Below are positions 13,260 through 27,879 of a stretch of 64,000 nucleotides of DNA, piece after piece. Each line of letters starts with the position of its first letter. Position 1 is the stretch's first letter. Where the stretch lies: the NCBI GenBank assembly GCA_016617855.1, contig JAECUM010093701.1, positions 1 to 64,000 on the forward strand, in the 5' to 3' direction. The notes beneath the pieces are model-generated. The model saw only the letters and a program-made list of their open reading frames with translations. It was not told the DNA's origin and did no database searches. This stretch comes from Megalonaias nervosa. Its lineage: Eukaryota; Mollusca; Bivalvia; Unionida; Unionidae. The translations under genes and the position numbers were made by a program.

Positions 13260-16200
13260 CTGAAAATAGAATAAATATTGCTTAGGGATAGCAGCTTTGA
13301 ATGCACAAATAAATTAGTTTGGAAACCTATAACATGGGTCAAGAGAATTAGTGCAACATTGTTGACCATGCAATCCATAGCCGCATTCGTGCGCTACTTT
13401 TGCCTCAACCAAACTTTAAATAGATCACTTGACTGATTATACTGGCCCTGGCATCAACAAGATTTGTCTTTAACAGAGCAAAGAGCTTCTTACTTTCCAA
13501 TGTACTTTAATCTTCTATAATTAATATGAGGTTTGTTCTTCCAACCTGCATTAGTGCGCGTTTAGTTCTTAATTGTGCTAAAAGGAAGACTTTAATATAT
13601 GATATAGTACCATATTCGTAGTTCACAGCTGTCTTACACATTGGCAAACAATCTTTGAACTGTCGCCGATTGTGTTGCATTTTTCTGAATGTTTTAGTCT
13701 ACGGGAAAGAAAATATTCACGATGTATCAATGTTTTGAATACTGTCTAAATTTTATGAACTGTTTAAGATAAGACATTGAATCAGCAACATCATCCATGC
13801 ACGCAAACAGGAGCAAAATGGTTCCATAAATTAGTTGCCTCTTGAAACATGCGACAGGATGCCTCGGGATTTATGTACATAGCCGAATCCCTGACGGAAT
13901 TTTTTCAATCCAAATTAAGTTCATAATAAATTCAAACCGTATGACATGTGTTAACAATGTGCATTTGTAACAAAATAAATCGGGTTCAAGTTTTCAATTC
14001 CGCAACCATTAATAGGGATGATGTTAGATTTCCAGCACAATGTTCACCAAATAACTAATTTACTAACTGATATCATTGACCTCTTATAAGACATAGCCAT
14101 GACTCTATTTAGGCAGCTTTATTGTCAAAACTGGGGATTGTTCCCCCTATTGCGATTCTTGGTATCATTTCAACTAATTACTTTCGTTAGTTATTCCCTA
14201 CATTTGTCCATAGGTGTGATCACCTTGAATGTTTTATTTATAAGTTTGGATCTACCAAGATAACTTTATTTATGATCAGTGCTAACTTAGACACTGTTTT
14301 ACATGTATTGAAAATAGGTGTATTTCAAAAGAAAGTTACCTGTATACCTATGAATTCATTTAAGTTGCTTGAATGTCAAAGCGCATTAGTGTGTTTTTCT
14401 TTTACTATTGATATTCTGTTTCATGTTGGTGAAATAGCTGCTGTCGAAGGAAACAACAGGACATTTAAATGCAATTGACTTTTCCTAATAGAGCCGATTA
14501 AGGCATGGTTGCTTTGTCGTTTTGAACGAATGAGGTTAAATTTGAAAAGGTCAGCTACTGTTTATGGGATAATACCGAATTCTACCAAGCACTAGTAACA
14601 TTCCTCACTGCTGGCAAATACCAGATGACTCAGACAATTAATGCTACTATATTGTAAATGCTTTGCTATTTGCAATCTCAGTAGGTATATTGAATAATTT
14701 TGAAATGTCAATACAATTCTTTATGCAGGCTCCGATTTAGTCAAGTTTGGTCAGATTATGTCAAAGAGTTGCAAAGATGAGTCCGTTTAGACTGTATTGA
14801 CTTCCTGATTAAGAATGCTGAAAAACTGGGTGACATTTAAGGAAAGCATTTGAACAAACTATCAAAGACATTTTGCGTGATATTGCTTGGTTTCTCCTAA
14901 GTCGAACTGGTTTAAGTCACACCGGCACGCTCTAGAAATAAATTATTTGAAATAATATCGGCCATATTTGATATCGCTTGCGCATCTTCTTTACAAATAG
15001 GAGAACTCTTCAGGTCACATGATAGCTGCATTATTTAGGATTGTTTTAGTGGTTTGTGAGAAACATGTAGCACAAATGTGATGTACAGATTTCGGAGGTG
15101 ATACTATGAAAGGGCATATCGTCATCACTGCATGAATTTGTTTGATAGGATATCGATAATTTATATTGCCCTTATCTATGAATTCATATCGAACGTTCAT
15201 GGCAACCATTGATTTATAATTACAAGGTTGGATTTTAGTATTCTATATGATGGTGCTCACAACGATTATGGATTGTTGATGTTTCATTTTCAGTGTAATT
15301 AAAGATGCTTACCGAGATTGCCGAAGTTTCCGAACACGACACTTATGTTTAAATATATGTAAATATGTGTAGAGAAGGTTTATGTTAGGAAAGGAAACGT
15401 AGTTTTGGCTGCAGTGCATGCTTGTAGATTAATGTTAATACAAAGTGTCATCCTAAATCCTCAAGTGAAACCAAGTTATAGAGATCAGGCACGAAAAGTT
15501 TGAGATAACACTGGCTGCCAATGATACATAAGACACCATTGTGGCTATGCCGCCAATGATTCTACAATATTATTAATCTCCAGTCAAACTGGACGATTCC
15601 ACCTATCTTCAAGCACTCTGCTCGGCTACAGCAGTAATCCAAGTTTTATATACTGTCAACGATTTTGTCTGAAGTGATGAAATGCAAATTTGTTCCCTTA
15701 CTGTACTGAAAAGTTAGCAGTTTTTTCTTCTAATTTGAGTTAGATTTCCCATTTTACTGAACCATGAAAATCGCTGATTGACATTTGGTACCCTTTTATG
15801 ACATGATACTGTTTTGTGTCATTTGGTGAAGCTATACTGAGGCGTTGTAATGATGAGCCGTCTTAAGGTTCGTTTTCCGTTTAGTAATACAGTCAACCTG
15901 AAGGACAAATCAGCATTGCTACTACAAACATTAGATTGCAGTTTTCAGGAAGGTTTTGTTCACGAACTGCGTTAAATTCCATCCATTTCTATTTGGGAAG
16001 TTCTTACGTAAGCATTGTATTTATATCCTTCGCAGGAGATCATATGTTATAGCGGATTCGCATTGTCGGTACAAATGTAATGTCACTCAGTGTTAGAATG
16101 GTGTTCGTATCAATTACATGAAATAAATGTAGCGGATTGAAAGAATACACCGTTTAAAAAAGTTCCTGTTATAGTAGAGGTGACAGTATTTGCTGACGAA

Positions 16201-17143
16201 TCGGGATCATTTGCGTATAAATTTGAGGAATTTGTGCAACAGTGTTGTTTCCAAACTTGGCCGAATATTATCGATCAACTCTCGAGATGGTGTGGAATAT
16301 ATTTACTGAGACTAACAATGATGGCCAGTCAAGTCTCTATGCCACAAACACCTATGTAACAACATTTCAAGTTCAGTTTTTCGATTGGTTGAAACAAACA
16401 AAATTGATTCTATCTCCCTTAAGCGTATCTTTCCACTTGTATAATATTGATTTGTCAGCAAATATACGCTTTCACACCATTATTATCCCTTTCTTATACA
16501 AACAAAGGATCTTCCGATTCATGTCAAATACTAGGGTTTGAATTACAACCTGCCAAAGACCGACTTTAGTTTTATTGTTTGTTGTATATGACTCAATCTT
16601 TCCTGAAGTTATCTAATACCAAATTCTTTTATTCTTCTCTTAATGTTGCGCATCCCATTTAAAATATTTTGGAATGTTTGCACCATTGTTCTGTATTTTC
16701 ACTACATGTTTCAAGCTTCAAATGAGACAGAAATGTAGAAGGCATGACAGAACTGTACACTGACAGGAAAATATTTTCGTACTATTGTTTGATTAGCAAT
16801 TCATTCAGTCGATAAATTTATATTCTCTTTCCTCATTTCTTCGATTATTATCATTTTCTTTTAAGTGGAGTAAAAGTGCAATTTCGAACCCAACGCTCTA
16901 TAACGGAGCAACTGCGTATTGTTCTTAGTTGTGTAAAAATATTGAAATGTATAAGGAAAAGTTTTGTATCTAACTCGGAGGCTTCATTATTAACGATTGA
17001 TTTCTCCCCTACCACTAGCATAAGTTTTATTATATTAATTACGCCCATTATGTTTCCTACAAATTCCTTTAATTTTGTTGATCCTGTGTGCATTGTTTCT
17101 GGGACACAGTCCAGAATCTTATAGCTCTCTCTCGCAAACGTAC

Positions 17144-17284
17144 TCTCTATACATAGTCCACCAATTATGTTGACACTATTATCGTCATAGTACCCAGACG
17201 CACAAGCACATCTTCCACCAGTACACTCAGCATTAATATCAGAACAGGCATCTGGCAGAATGCAGTTGGATCCTAATCCAACCT
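17144..17284 (-). CDS. EGF-like exon B2
   Basis: Second type-B exon, 5846 bp above B1, with the same splice sites. Coding differences from B1 are confined to a couple of residues after DDN (SVNIIGG in place of GINIIGG). It is identical in coding sequence to B3, which shows that the B2 and B3 units separated most recently. Confidence 0.8.
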
Positions 17285-18968
17285 CTGAAAATAGAGGAAA
17301 GAAGTTAGTTGAACATATCAGACTCAAGTAAATTGAAATACGTTGCAAGTTATAAAACCAGTGAAACAGGTCAGCCCAACTTCATTATGGTATTTGATAG
17401 ATTTCACAAAAAAACAGTCAGCTCTAACATTTCCAATTTCACACACTATTCTGGTTTCATTGACATACTAAAACTCTGGTTTTGAGTGAAAGAAAAACTA
17501 GCATGGGAAGCCTAGCGTTTTGAATTTGGACTAATGTGGATGAGACTTTTCTGACACTGTTTAAAGCAAGAATCCTGTCTACGGGGGCTTGCTGCGTGAA
17601 ACAAATGTCTCGGTTTGACTAATTCCTTCGAACTTTCTTTGTCAATTTCAGGGAATTGGGTAAGATGCGATTCAGAAGGTATATGTTCTCTTAGTAATGT
17701 CTAAGCGTTGTTTGAAAATATATGATCTTTATCCTAAACTGAAATACTCCCTTTGACTTGATAGATTATAAATTTATGTTGAACTCAGGTGATATTAATA
17801 CTTTCTTAACTTCTTGTTGGAAGAAAAATTAACAAATGCCTATGCAGTTGCAAATATTTAAATATTCGCTATGGAGTTGTGGAGATGTTTAGGATAATTC
17901 CATTGTTCTGTTGTCTAACTTGAATTTACTTATACGAATGTATAATATAAAGTTTGTGCAAGATCAATGACACAGCTATAAAACGTGAAGAAAACTTGTT
18001 CACAAACGGTAATCATATTTTACTTGCTTGATTTTCCTTAAATATTTTTAGTCGTAATTGTTTTCTTATGATATAATTATTATTCATGGTTAGCATATTT
18101 GAATAAGTCAAGAGGAGCGGTTGTTGAAAATGAATAGGGATCATTTTGATTTTCATAAAAAGCTCATGCCATGATGCTTCCTTTGAAATTCATGTTGAGA
18201 ATATTTGTTCAGGATTTTTGAGAAGAGGACATTGCCATCGATTATTACACTAATTAGGTTCTTGTGTACTTACTTTGCGCAGGTTTACGAAATTCAGCAT
18301 ATTGCTTGCACTTTCAGATCTACTATGGCTATTTATCTTTTTGTATGGCACTTACCTGGATATGAGCTATGTACTAATCGACTTAGGCTATGTGGTCTGT
18401 TTTAGTCCTTGTAGGACCAATGTGAATACTGAATGCACGTGATCGTCCTGAATGGGACGAATCGCAATCTTTTCATAGTCCTCCAATGCCAATGCGATAG
18501 GATGAGTTCAAGAAACATTTGCCTTCATTTTCAGAACTGATTGCTTCATTCCAATGAATGCCGATAACATTCGCCACTGCTTAGCTATGTTCCCGAAACT
18601 ATCATATCCAATTAATGAAAAAAAAATGTAGCAGTAATTGCGCTACACAGCGTAATAAAAACCCTAAGTTGAGCTTGAAATTTTGATAAATTTTTAAATC
18701 AGGGTTCACGATAGCCGACAGGACAAATGTTTTGACTGGAACGATATTACTACAGCGACATTGGACGTTAGTACAATCGACTTATCTAGAACTGCATATG
18801 ACACAAAGACATAATCTGCTATACGTAGTAGAATTCCGAATCTGTAAGAAGAAGGCATGTTGTAAAATATACGAAAACAATTCAAAAATATACAGTCTTC
18901 ATTTGTACCTGAAAATATGATAAATTTCCAACTTCAATCTAGAAGTTATAAACCTAACGTAAACTTAC

Positions 18969-19109
18969 TCGGTTGGCATGTTCCACCTTTGGTGCTGTTC
19001 CCATTATCATCATAGTATCCTGAAGCACAGGTACACGTAATACTACTGCACACAGAATTAGCATCGGAACATGCATCGGCCTGGTGACAGCTGGATCCCA
19101 ATTCGACTT
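18969..19109 (-). CDS. EGF-like exon A3
   Basis: Third type-A exon, exactly 5850 bp above A2, with the same acceptor and donor. The only coding changes seen against A2 are in the second cysteine loop, where SDANSVC replaces SDTDSVC. The frame is open with all six cysteines present. It is the last A exon before the deletion that removed the A exon of the fourth unit. Confidence 0.8.
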
Positions 19110-22100
19110 CTGAAAATAGAATAAATATTGCTTAGGGATAGCAGCTTTGAATGCACAAATAAATTAGTTTGGAAACCTATAACATGGGTCAAGAGAATTA
19201 GTGCAACATTGTTGACCATGCAATCCATAGCCGCATTCGTGCGCTACTTTTGCCTCAACCAAACTTTAAATAGATCACTTGACTGATTATACTGGCCCTG
19301 GCATCAACAAGATTTGTCTTTAACAGAGCAAAGAGCTTCTTACTTTCCAATGTACTTTAATCTTCTATAATTAATATGAGGTTTGTTCTTCCAACCTGCA
19401 TTAGTGCGCGTTTAGTTCTTAATTGTGCTAAAAGGAAGACTTTAATATATGATATAGTACCATATTCGTAGTTCACAGCTGTCTTACACATTGGCAAACA
19501 ATCTTTGAACTGTCGCCGATTGTGTTGCATTTTTCTGAATGTTTTAGTCTACGGGAAAGAAAATATTCACGATGTATCAATGTTTTGAATACTGTCTAAA
19601 TTTTATGAACTGTTTAAGATAAGACATTGAATCAGCAACATCATCCATGCACGCAAACAGGAGCAAAATGGTTCCATAAATTAGTTGCCTCTTGAAACAT
19701 GCGACAGGATGCCTCGGGATTTATGTACATAGCCGAATCCCTGACGGAATTTTTTCAATCCAAATTAAGTTCATAATAAATTCAAACCGTATGACATGTG
19801 TTAACAATGTGCATTTGTAACAAAATAAATCGGGTTCAAGTTTTCAATTCCGCAACCATTAATAGGGATGATGTTAGATTTCCAGCACAATGTTCACCAA
19901 ATAACTAATTTACTAACTGATATCATTGACCTCTTATAAGACATAGCCATGACTCTATTTAGGCAGCTTTATTGTCAAAACTGGGGATTGTTCCCCCTAT
20001 TGCGATTCTTGGTATCATTTCAACTAATTACTTTCGTTAGTTATTCCCTACATTTGTCCATAGGTGTGATCACCTTGAATGTTTTATTTATAAGTTTGGA
20101 TCTACCAAGATAACTTTATTTATGATCAGTGCTAACTTAGACACTGTTTTACATGTATTGAAAATAGGTGTATTTCAAAAGAAAGTTACCTGTATACCTA
20201 TGAATTCATTTAAGTTGCTTGAATGTCAAAGCGCATTAGTGTGTTTTTCCTTTACTATTGATATTCTGTTTCATGTTGGTGAAATAGCTGCTGTCGAAGG
20301 AAACAACAGGACATTTAAATGCAATTGACTTTTCCTAATAGAGCCGATTAAGGCATGGTTGCTTTGTCGTTTTGAACGAATGAGGTTAAATTTGAAAAGG
20401 TCAGCTACTGTTTATGGGATAATACCGAATTCTACCAAGCACTAGTAACATTCCTCACTGCTGGCAAATACCAGATGACTCAGACAATTAATGCTACTAT
20501 ATTGTAAATGCTTTGCTATTTGCAATCTCAGTAGGTATATTGAATAATTTTGAAATGTCAATACAATTCTTTATGCAGGCTCCGATTTAGTCAAGTTTGG
20601 TCAGATTATGTCAAAGAGTTGCAAAGATGAGTCCGTTTAGACTGTATTGACTTCCTGATTAAGAATGCTGAAAAACTGGGTGACATTTAAGGAAAGCATT
20701 TGAACAAACTATCAAAGACATTTTGCGTGATATTGCTTGGTTTCTCCTAAGTCGAACTGGTTTAAGTCACACCGGCACGCTCTAGAAATAAATTATTTGA
20801 AATAATATCGGCCATATTTGATATCGCTTGCGCATCTTCTTTACAAATAGGAGAACTCTTCAGGTCACATGATAGCTGCATTATTTAGGATTGTTTTAGT
20901 GGTTTGTGAGAAACATGTAGCACAAATGTGATGTACAGATTTCGGAGGTGATACTATGAAAGGGCATATCGTCATCACTGCATGAATTTGTTTGATAGGA
21001 TATCGATAATTTATATTGCCCTTATCTATGAATTCATATCGAACGTTCATGGCAACCATTGATTTATAATTACAAGGTTGGATTTTAGTATTCTATGTGA
21101 TGGTGCTCACAACGATTATGGATTGTTGATGTTTCATTTTCAGTGTAATTAAATATGCTTACCGAGATTGCCGAAGTTTCCGAACACGACACTTATGTTT
21201 AAATATATGTAAATATGTGTAGAGAAGGTTTATGTTAGGAAAGGAAACGTAGTTTTGGCTGCAGTGCATGCTTGTAGATTAATGTTAATACAAAGTGTCA
21301 TCCTAAATCCTCAAGTGAAACCAAGTTATAGAGATCAGGCACGAAAAGTTTGAGATAACACTGGCTGCCAATGATACATAAGACACCATTGTGGCTATGC
21401 CGCCAATGATTCTACAATATTATTAATCTCCAGTCAAACTGGACGATTCCACCTATCTTCAAGCACTCTGCTCGGCTACAGCAGTAATCCAAGTTTTATA
21501 TACTGTCAACGATTTTGTCTGAAGTGATGAAATGCAAATTTGTTCCCTTACTGTACTGAAAAGTTAGCAGTTTTTTCTTCTAATTTGAGTTAGATTTCCC
21601 ATTTTACTGAACCATGAAAATCGCTGATTGACATTTGGTACCCTTTTATGACATGATACTGTTTTGTGTCATTTGGTGAAGCTATACTGAGGCGTTGTAA
21701 TGATGAGCCGTCTTAAGGTTCGTTTTCCGTTTAGTAATACAGTCAACCTGAAGGACAAATCAGCATTGCTACTACAAACATTAGATTGCAGTTTTCAGGA
21801 AGGTTTTGTTCACGAACTGCGTTAAATTCCATCCATTTCTATTTGGGAAGTTCTTACGTAAGCATTGTATTTATATCCTTCGCAGGAGATCATATGTTAT
21901 AGCGGATTCGCATTGTCGGTACAAATGTAATGTCACTCAGTGTTAGAATGGTGTTCGTATCAATTACATGAAATAAATGTAGCGGATTGAAAGAATACAC
22001 CGTTTAAAAAAGTTCCTGTTATAGTAGAGGTGACAGTATTTGCTGACGAATCGGGATCATTTGCGTATAAATTTGAGGAATTTGTGCAACAGTGTTGTTT

Positions 22101-22993
22101 CCAAACTTGGCCGAATATTATCGATCAACTCTCGAGATGGTGTGGAATATATTTACTGAGACTAACAATGATGGCCAGTCAAGTCTCTATGCCACAAACA
22201 CCTATGTAACAACATTTCAAGTTCAGTTTTTCGATTGGTTGAAACAAACAAAATTGATTCTATCTCCCTTAAGCGTATCTTTCCACTTGTATAATATTGA
22301 TTTGTCAGCAAATATACGCTTTCACACCATTATTATCCCTTTCTTATACAAACAAAGGATCTTCCGATTCATGTCAAATACTAGGGTTTGAATTACAACC
22401 TGCCAAAGACCGACTTTAGTTTTATTGTTTGTTGTATATGACTCAATCTTTCCTGAAGTTATCTAATACCAAATTCTTTTATTCTTCTCTTAATGTTGCG
22501 CATCCCATTTAAAATATTTTGGAATGTTTGCACCATTTTTCTGTATTTTCACTACATGTTTCAAGCTTCAAATGAGACAGAAATGTAGAAGGCATGACAG
22601 AACTGTACACTGACAGGAAAATATTTTCGTACTATTGTTTGATTAGCAATTCATTCAGTCGATAAATTTATATTCTCTTTCCTCATTTCTTCGATTATTA
22701 TCATTTTCTTTTAAGTGGAGTAAAAGTGCAATTTCGAGCCCAACGCTCTATAACGGAGCAACTGCGTATTGTTCTTAGTTGTGTAAAAATATTGAAATGT
22801 ATAAGGAAAAGTTTTGTATCTAACTCGGAGGCTTCATTATTAACGATTGATTTCTCCCCTACCACTAGCATAAGTTTTATTATATTAATTACGCCCATTA
22901 TGTTTCCTACAAATTCCTTTAATTTTGTTGATCCTGTGTGCATTGTTTCTGGGACACAGTCCAGAATCTTATAGCTCTCTCTCGCAAACGTAC

Positions 22994-23134
22994 TCTCTAT
23001 ACATAGTCCACCAATTATGTTGACACTATTATCGTCATAGTACCCAGACGCACAAGCACATCTTCCACCAGTACACTCAGCATTAATATCAGAACAGGCA
23101 TCTGGCAGAATGCAGTTGGATCCTAATCCAACCT
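22994..23134 (-). CDS. EGF-like exon B3
   Basis: Third type-B exon, 5850 bp above B2. Splice sites and coding sequence match B2. In transcript order it directly follows B4, because the intervening A exon has been deleted. Since all exons are phase 1-1, the loss leaves the reading frame unharmed and gives a B-B junction. Confidence 0.8.
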
Positions 23135-24439
23135 CTGAAAATAGAGGAAAGAAGTTAGTTGAACATATCAGACTCAAGTAAATTGAAATACGTTGCAAGT
23201 TATAAAACCAGTGAAACAGGTCAGCCCAACTTCATTATGGTATTTGATAGATTTCACAAAAAAACAGTCAGCTCTAACATTTCCAATTTCACACACTATT
23301 CTGGTTTCATTGACATACTAAAACTCTGGTTTTGAGTGAAAGAAAAACTAGCATGGGAAGCCTAGCGTTTTGAATTTGGACTAATGTGGATGAGACTTTT
23401 CTGACACTGTTTAAAGCAAGAATCCTGTCTACGGGGGCTTGCTGCGTGAAACAAATGTCTCGGTTTGACTAATTCCTTCGAACTTTCTTTGTCAATTTCA
23501 GGGAATTGGGTAAGATGCGATTCAGAAGGTATATGTTCTCTTAGTAATGTCTAAGCGTTGTTTGAAAATATATGATCTTTATCCTAAACTGAAACACTCC
23601 CTTTGACTTGATAGATTATAAATTTATGTTGAACTCAGGTGATATTAAAACTTTCTTAACTTCTTGTTGGAAGAAAAATTAACAAATGCCTATGCAGTTG
23701 CAAATATTTAAATATTCGCTATGGAGTTGTGGAGATGTTTAGGATAATTCCATTGTTCTGTTGTCTAACTTGAATTTACTTATACGAATGTATAATATAA
23801 AGTTTGTGCAAGATCAATGACACAGCTATAAAACGTGAAGAAAACTTGTTCACAAACGGTAATCATATTTTACTTGCTTGATTTTCCTTAAATATTTTTA
23901 GTCGTAATTGTTTTCTTATGATATAATTATTATTCATGGTTAGCATATTTGAATAAGTCAAGAGGAGCGGTTGTTGAAAATGAATAGGGATCATTTTGAT
24001 TTTCATAAAAAGCTCATGCCATGATGCTTCCTTTGAAATTCATGTTGAGAATATTTGTTCAGGATTTTTGAGAAGAGGACATTGCCATCGATTATTACAC
24101 TAATTAGGTTCTTGTGTACTTACTTTGCGCAGGTTTACGAAATTCAGCATATTGCTTGCACTTTCAGATCTACTATGGCTATTTATCTTTTTGTATGGCA
24201 CTTACCTGGATATGAGCTATGTACTAATCGACTTAGGCTATGTGGTCTGTTTTAGTCCTTGTAGGACCAATGTGAATACTGAATGCACGTGATCGTCCTG
24301 AATGGGACGAATCGCAATCTTTTCATAGTCCTCCAATGCCAATGCGATAGGATGAGTTCAAGAAACATTTGCCTTCATTTTCAGAACTGATTGCTTCATT
24401 CCAATGAATGCCGATAACATTCGCCACTGCTTAGCTATG

Positions 24440-24456
24440 TTCCCGAAATCGAACGT
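24440..24456. other. deletion junction in fourth array unit
   Basis: Up to about 24448 the sequence follows the unit at 14.15-18.6 kb (ending TGTTCCCGAAA). From the next base it follows the sequence found at 21047 (TCGAACGTTCATGGCAACC). The roughly 2.44 kb that should lie between is missing, and with it one type-A EGF exon. Only one or two bases of overlap exist at the join, as expected for end joining rather than recombination between long repeats. Confidence 0.85.
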
Positions 24457-26406
24457 TCATGGCAACCATTGATTTATAATTACAAGGTTGGATTTTAGTA
24501 TTCTATGTGATGGTGCTCACAACTATTATGGATTGTTGATGTTTCATTTTCAGTGTAATTAAATATGCTTACCGAGATTGCCGAAGTTTCCGAACACGAC
24601 ACTTATGTTTAAATATATGTAAATATGTGTAGAGAAGGTTTATGTTAGGAAAGGAAACGTAGTTTTGGCTGCAGTGCATGCTTGTAGATTAATGTTAATA
24701 CAAAGTGTCATCCTAAATCCTCAAGTGAAACCAAGTTATAGAGATCAGGCACGAAACGTTTGAGATAACACTGGCTGTCAATGATACATAAGACACCATT
24801 GTGGCTATGCCGCCAATGATTCTACAATATTATTAATCTCCAGTCAAACTGGACGATTCCACCTATCTTCAAGCACTCTGCTCGGCTACAGCAGTAATCC
24901 AAGTTTTATATACTGTCAACGATTTTGTCTGAAGTGATGAAATGCAAATTTGTTCTCTTACTGTACTGAAAAGTTAGCAGTTTTTTCTTCTAATTTGAGT
25001 TAGATTTCCCATTTTACTGAACCATGAAAATCGCTGATTGACATTTGGTACCCTTTTATGACATGATACTGTTTTGTGTCATTTGGTGAAGCTATACTGA
25101 GGCGTTGTAATGATGAGCCGTCTTAAGGTTCGTTTTCCGTTTAGTAATACAGTCAACCTGAAGGACAAATCAGCATTGCTACTACAAACATTAGATTGCA
25201 GTTTTCAGGAAGGTTTTGTTCACGAACTGCGTTAAATTCCATCCATTTCTATTTGGGAAGTTCTTACGTAAGCATTGTATTTATATTCTTTCGCAGGAGA
25301 TCATATGTTATAGCGGATTCGCATTGTCGGTACAAATGTCATGGCACTCAGTGTTAAAATGGTGTCCGTATGAATTACATGAAATAAATGTAGCGGATTG
25401 AAAGAATACACAGGTAATAAAAGTTCCTATTATTGTAGAGGTGACAGTATTTGCTGACGAATCGGGATCATCTGCATATAAATTTGAGGACTTTATGCAA
25501 CAATGATGTCTACCAAACTTGGCCGAATATTATCGATCAACTCTCGAGATGGTGTGGAATATATTAACCGAGGCTAACAATGATGGCCAATCAAATCTCT
25601 ATGCCACAAGCATCTATCTAATAAGATTCCAAGTGCAACATTTCTATTGGTTGAAATAAACAGTATTGCTTCTATCTCGCTTATGCGTATCTTGCCTCTT
25701 GTATAATATAGATTTGTCAGCAAATATATAAATTCACACCATTATTTAATCCTTTCTTATACAAACAAAAGACCTCCCGATTCATGTCATAAACTCAGGT
25801 TTGAATTACAACCTGCCAACGTCCGACTTTAATTTTATTGTTTGTTTATTATGATTCAATCTGTCCTGATGTTATCTAATACCAAATTCATCTATTCTTC
25901 TCCTAATTTTGCTCATCCCATTTGAAATATTTTTCAAATGTTTGCACCATTGTTCTGTATTTTCAGTGTATATTTCGGTGTTAAAATGAGACACAAATGA
26001 AGAAGGCCTGAAAGAACTGTACACTGGCAGGAAAAAATTTTCGTACTATCGCTTGATGAGTACCTCGTCCAGTAGATCAATTTATATTCTTTCCTCATCT
26101 TCTTCAATTATTATTATTTTCTTTTAAATGGAGTAAAAGTACGATTTCGAGCCCAACGCTTTATAACGGATCAACTGCGTATTTTTGTTAGTTGTGTAAA
26201 AATATTGAAATGTATAAGGAAAAGTTTTGTATCTTACTCTGAGGCTACATTATTAACAATGGATTTCTCTCTTACCACCAGTATAAGCCCTATTATATTA
26301 ATTATCCCCATTATGGTTCATAGAAATTCCTTTAATTTTGTTGATCCTGTGTGCATTCTCTTGGAGACACAGTCTAGAATGTTATAGGTCTCTCTCGCAG
26401 ACGTAC

Positions 26407-26547
26407 TCTGTATACATTGTCCACCAGTTATGTTGGGACCATTATCGTCATAGTACCCAGACCCACAAGTACATCTTGCACCACTACACTTAGCATTAAT
26501 ACCAGAACAGGCATCTGGCAGAATGCAGCTGGATCCTAATCCGACCT
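26407..26547 (-). CDS. EGF-like exon B4 (diverged)
   Basis: The most upstream EGF exon visible. It is 141 bp with donor GTACGTCTG and acceptor TTACTCAG (weaker than the TTTTCAG of the other B exons). The protein keeps all six cysteines but differs at many sites from B1-B3: SGINAKC, SGARCTC, GSGYYDDNG, PNITGGQC. It lies in the older, diverged part of the array. The intron below it has stops in the frame that stays open in the other three copies, which argues against that read-through being coding. Confidence 0.7.
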
Positions 26548-27879
26548 CTGAGTAAAGAAGTTAGTTGAACATATCAGACTCAGGTAAATTGAAATTGGTT
26601 GCAAGTTATAAAACTAGTGAAGCAGGTCAGCCCTACTTTATTATGGCATTTAATAGATTTCACAAAACAGTCAGTTCCAACATTATGCCGGTTCCATTTG
26701 ACATACTTAAAACCTAGTTTTGAGTAACAAGACAACTGTCATGGGAAGCCTAGCGTTTTGAGTTTTGACTAATGCGGATGAGACTTTCTCGAAAGAGTTT
26801 AAAGGAAGAATCCTCTCTCGGGGGACTTGCTGAGTGAAACAAATGTCTCAATTTGACTAATTCTTTCGAACTTTCTCTGTCAATTTAAGGTAAGGGTCTA
26901 AGATGAAATTCAGATTTATATGTTCTCTTAGTATTGTCTAAATGTTTGAAAATATATTATCTTTATCTTAAACTGGATTGCTTCCTTATGACTTTGATAG
27001 ATTATAATTTTATGTTGAACTCAGGAGATATTACTACTTTCTTAATTTCTTGTTCGGAAGAAAAATTAACAAATGCCTATGCAGTTGCAAATATTTAAAT
27101 ATTCGCTATGGAGTTGTGGTGATGTTGAGGATAATTCCATTGTTCTGTTGTGTAACTTGAACTTACTTATACAAATGTATAATATAAAGTTTGTGCAAGG
27201 TCAATGACATAGCCATAAAACGTGAAGAACACTTGTTCACAAACGATAAAGTAATCACGCCATGATGCTTCCTTTGAAATTCATGTTGAGAATATTTGTT
27301 CAGCAATTTTTGAGATGAGGACATTGCAATCGATTGTTGCACTTATTAGGTTTTTGTGTACTTACTTTCCGCAAGTTTCTCCCTGCGGATCCGGCGTTGT
27401 AGATTTGGCCCGACGTGCCTCGCTACCTGTCGTAAGGGTCGACTAAGTGGAGGCAACATGTTTGCCGTGGTTTACGTCCCTTGTCGTGGGAGGAAAGGAT
27501 CCTGATTTTTGAGCAGAGGAAAGGATCCCGGTTGTTGAGAAGAGGGCTTCCGATTGAATACACTACTTTGGCCTTTACTTCTTCTAGACGGGTGGATCGG
27601 GATGTGTCCGGTCTCGACAAATAGGCTGGTCATGCCGAGCCCTGTGGGGTCTTTATTTACTCGCTCACTTCCTTTATCTTTCTCTTTGTATCTCTCTTGA
27701 TGTCACCGTTGCCCCTACATTATATCCCTTTTACTTTCCCTTTCCCTAGTCTTGTAAGACTTCTTCGAAAGCTGATTTTAGGTGATTTTGCCTACTGAGT
27801 ATAACATCTGTGTATCCCTGGCGGTTTAAATGTCTCCCCTTGTTGGGCTTCATGGTTGGCGGGTGCACGTGTGGTAAAT

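Larger units (their letters stand above)
5976..27378. repeat. tandem array of about 5.85-kb units spanning a multi-EGF gene
   Basis: Positions recur at a spacing of 5846-5850 bp (for example 8425/14272/20122, 10395/16242/22092 and 11005/16851/22701). Each complete unit holds one type-A and one type-B EGF exon on the minus strand plus about 5.5 kb of intron. From about 8306 to about 25285 the copies are nearly identical (scattered single-base differences and a few 1-4-base indels). Outside those limits the paralogous sequence is clearly older (5976-8306 and 25285-27378). The last unit is shortened by a deletion at 24448/24449. The array ends on the right where a LINE begins at 27379 and on the left where another LINE ends. 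Confidence 0.9.

Noticed and set aside
16242..16541. 99-codon plus-strand ORF repeated in three array units
   Set aside because: The repetition reflects the tandem duplication, not selection. The corresponding sequence near 25.5 kb is interrupted, and it has no domain.
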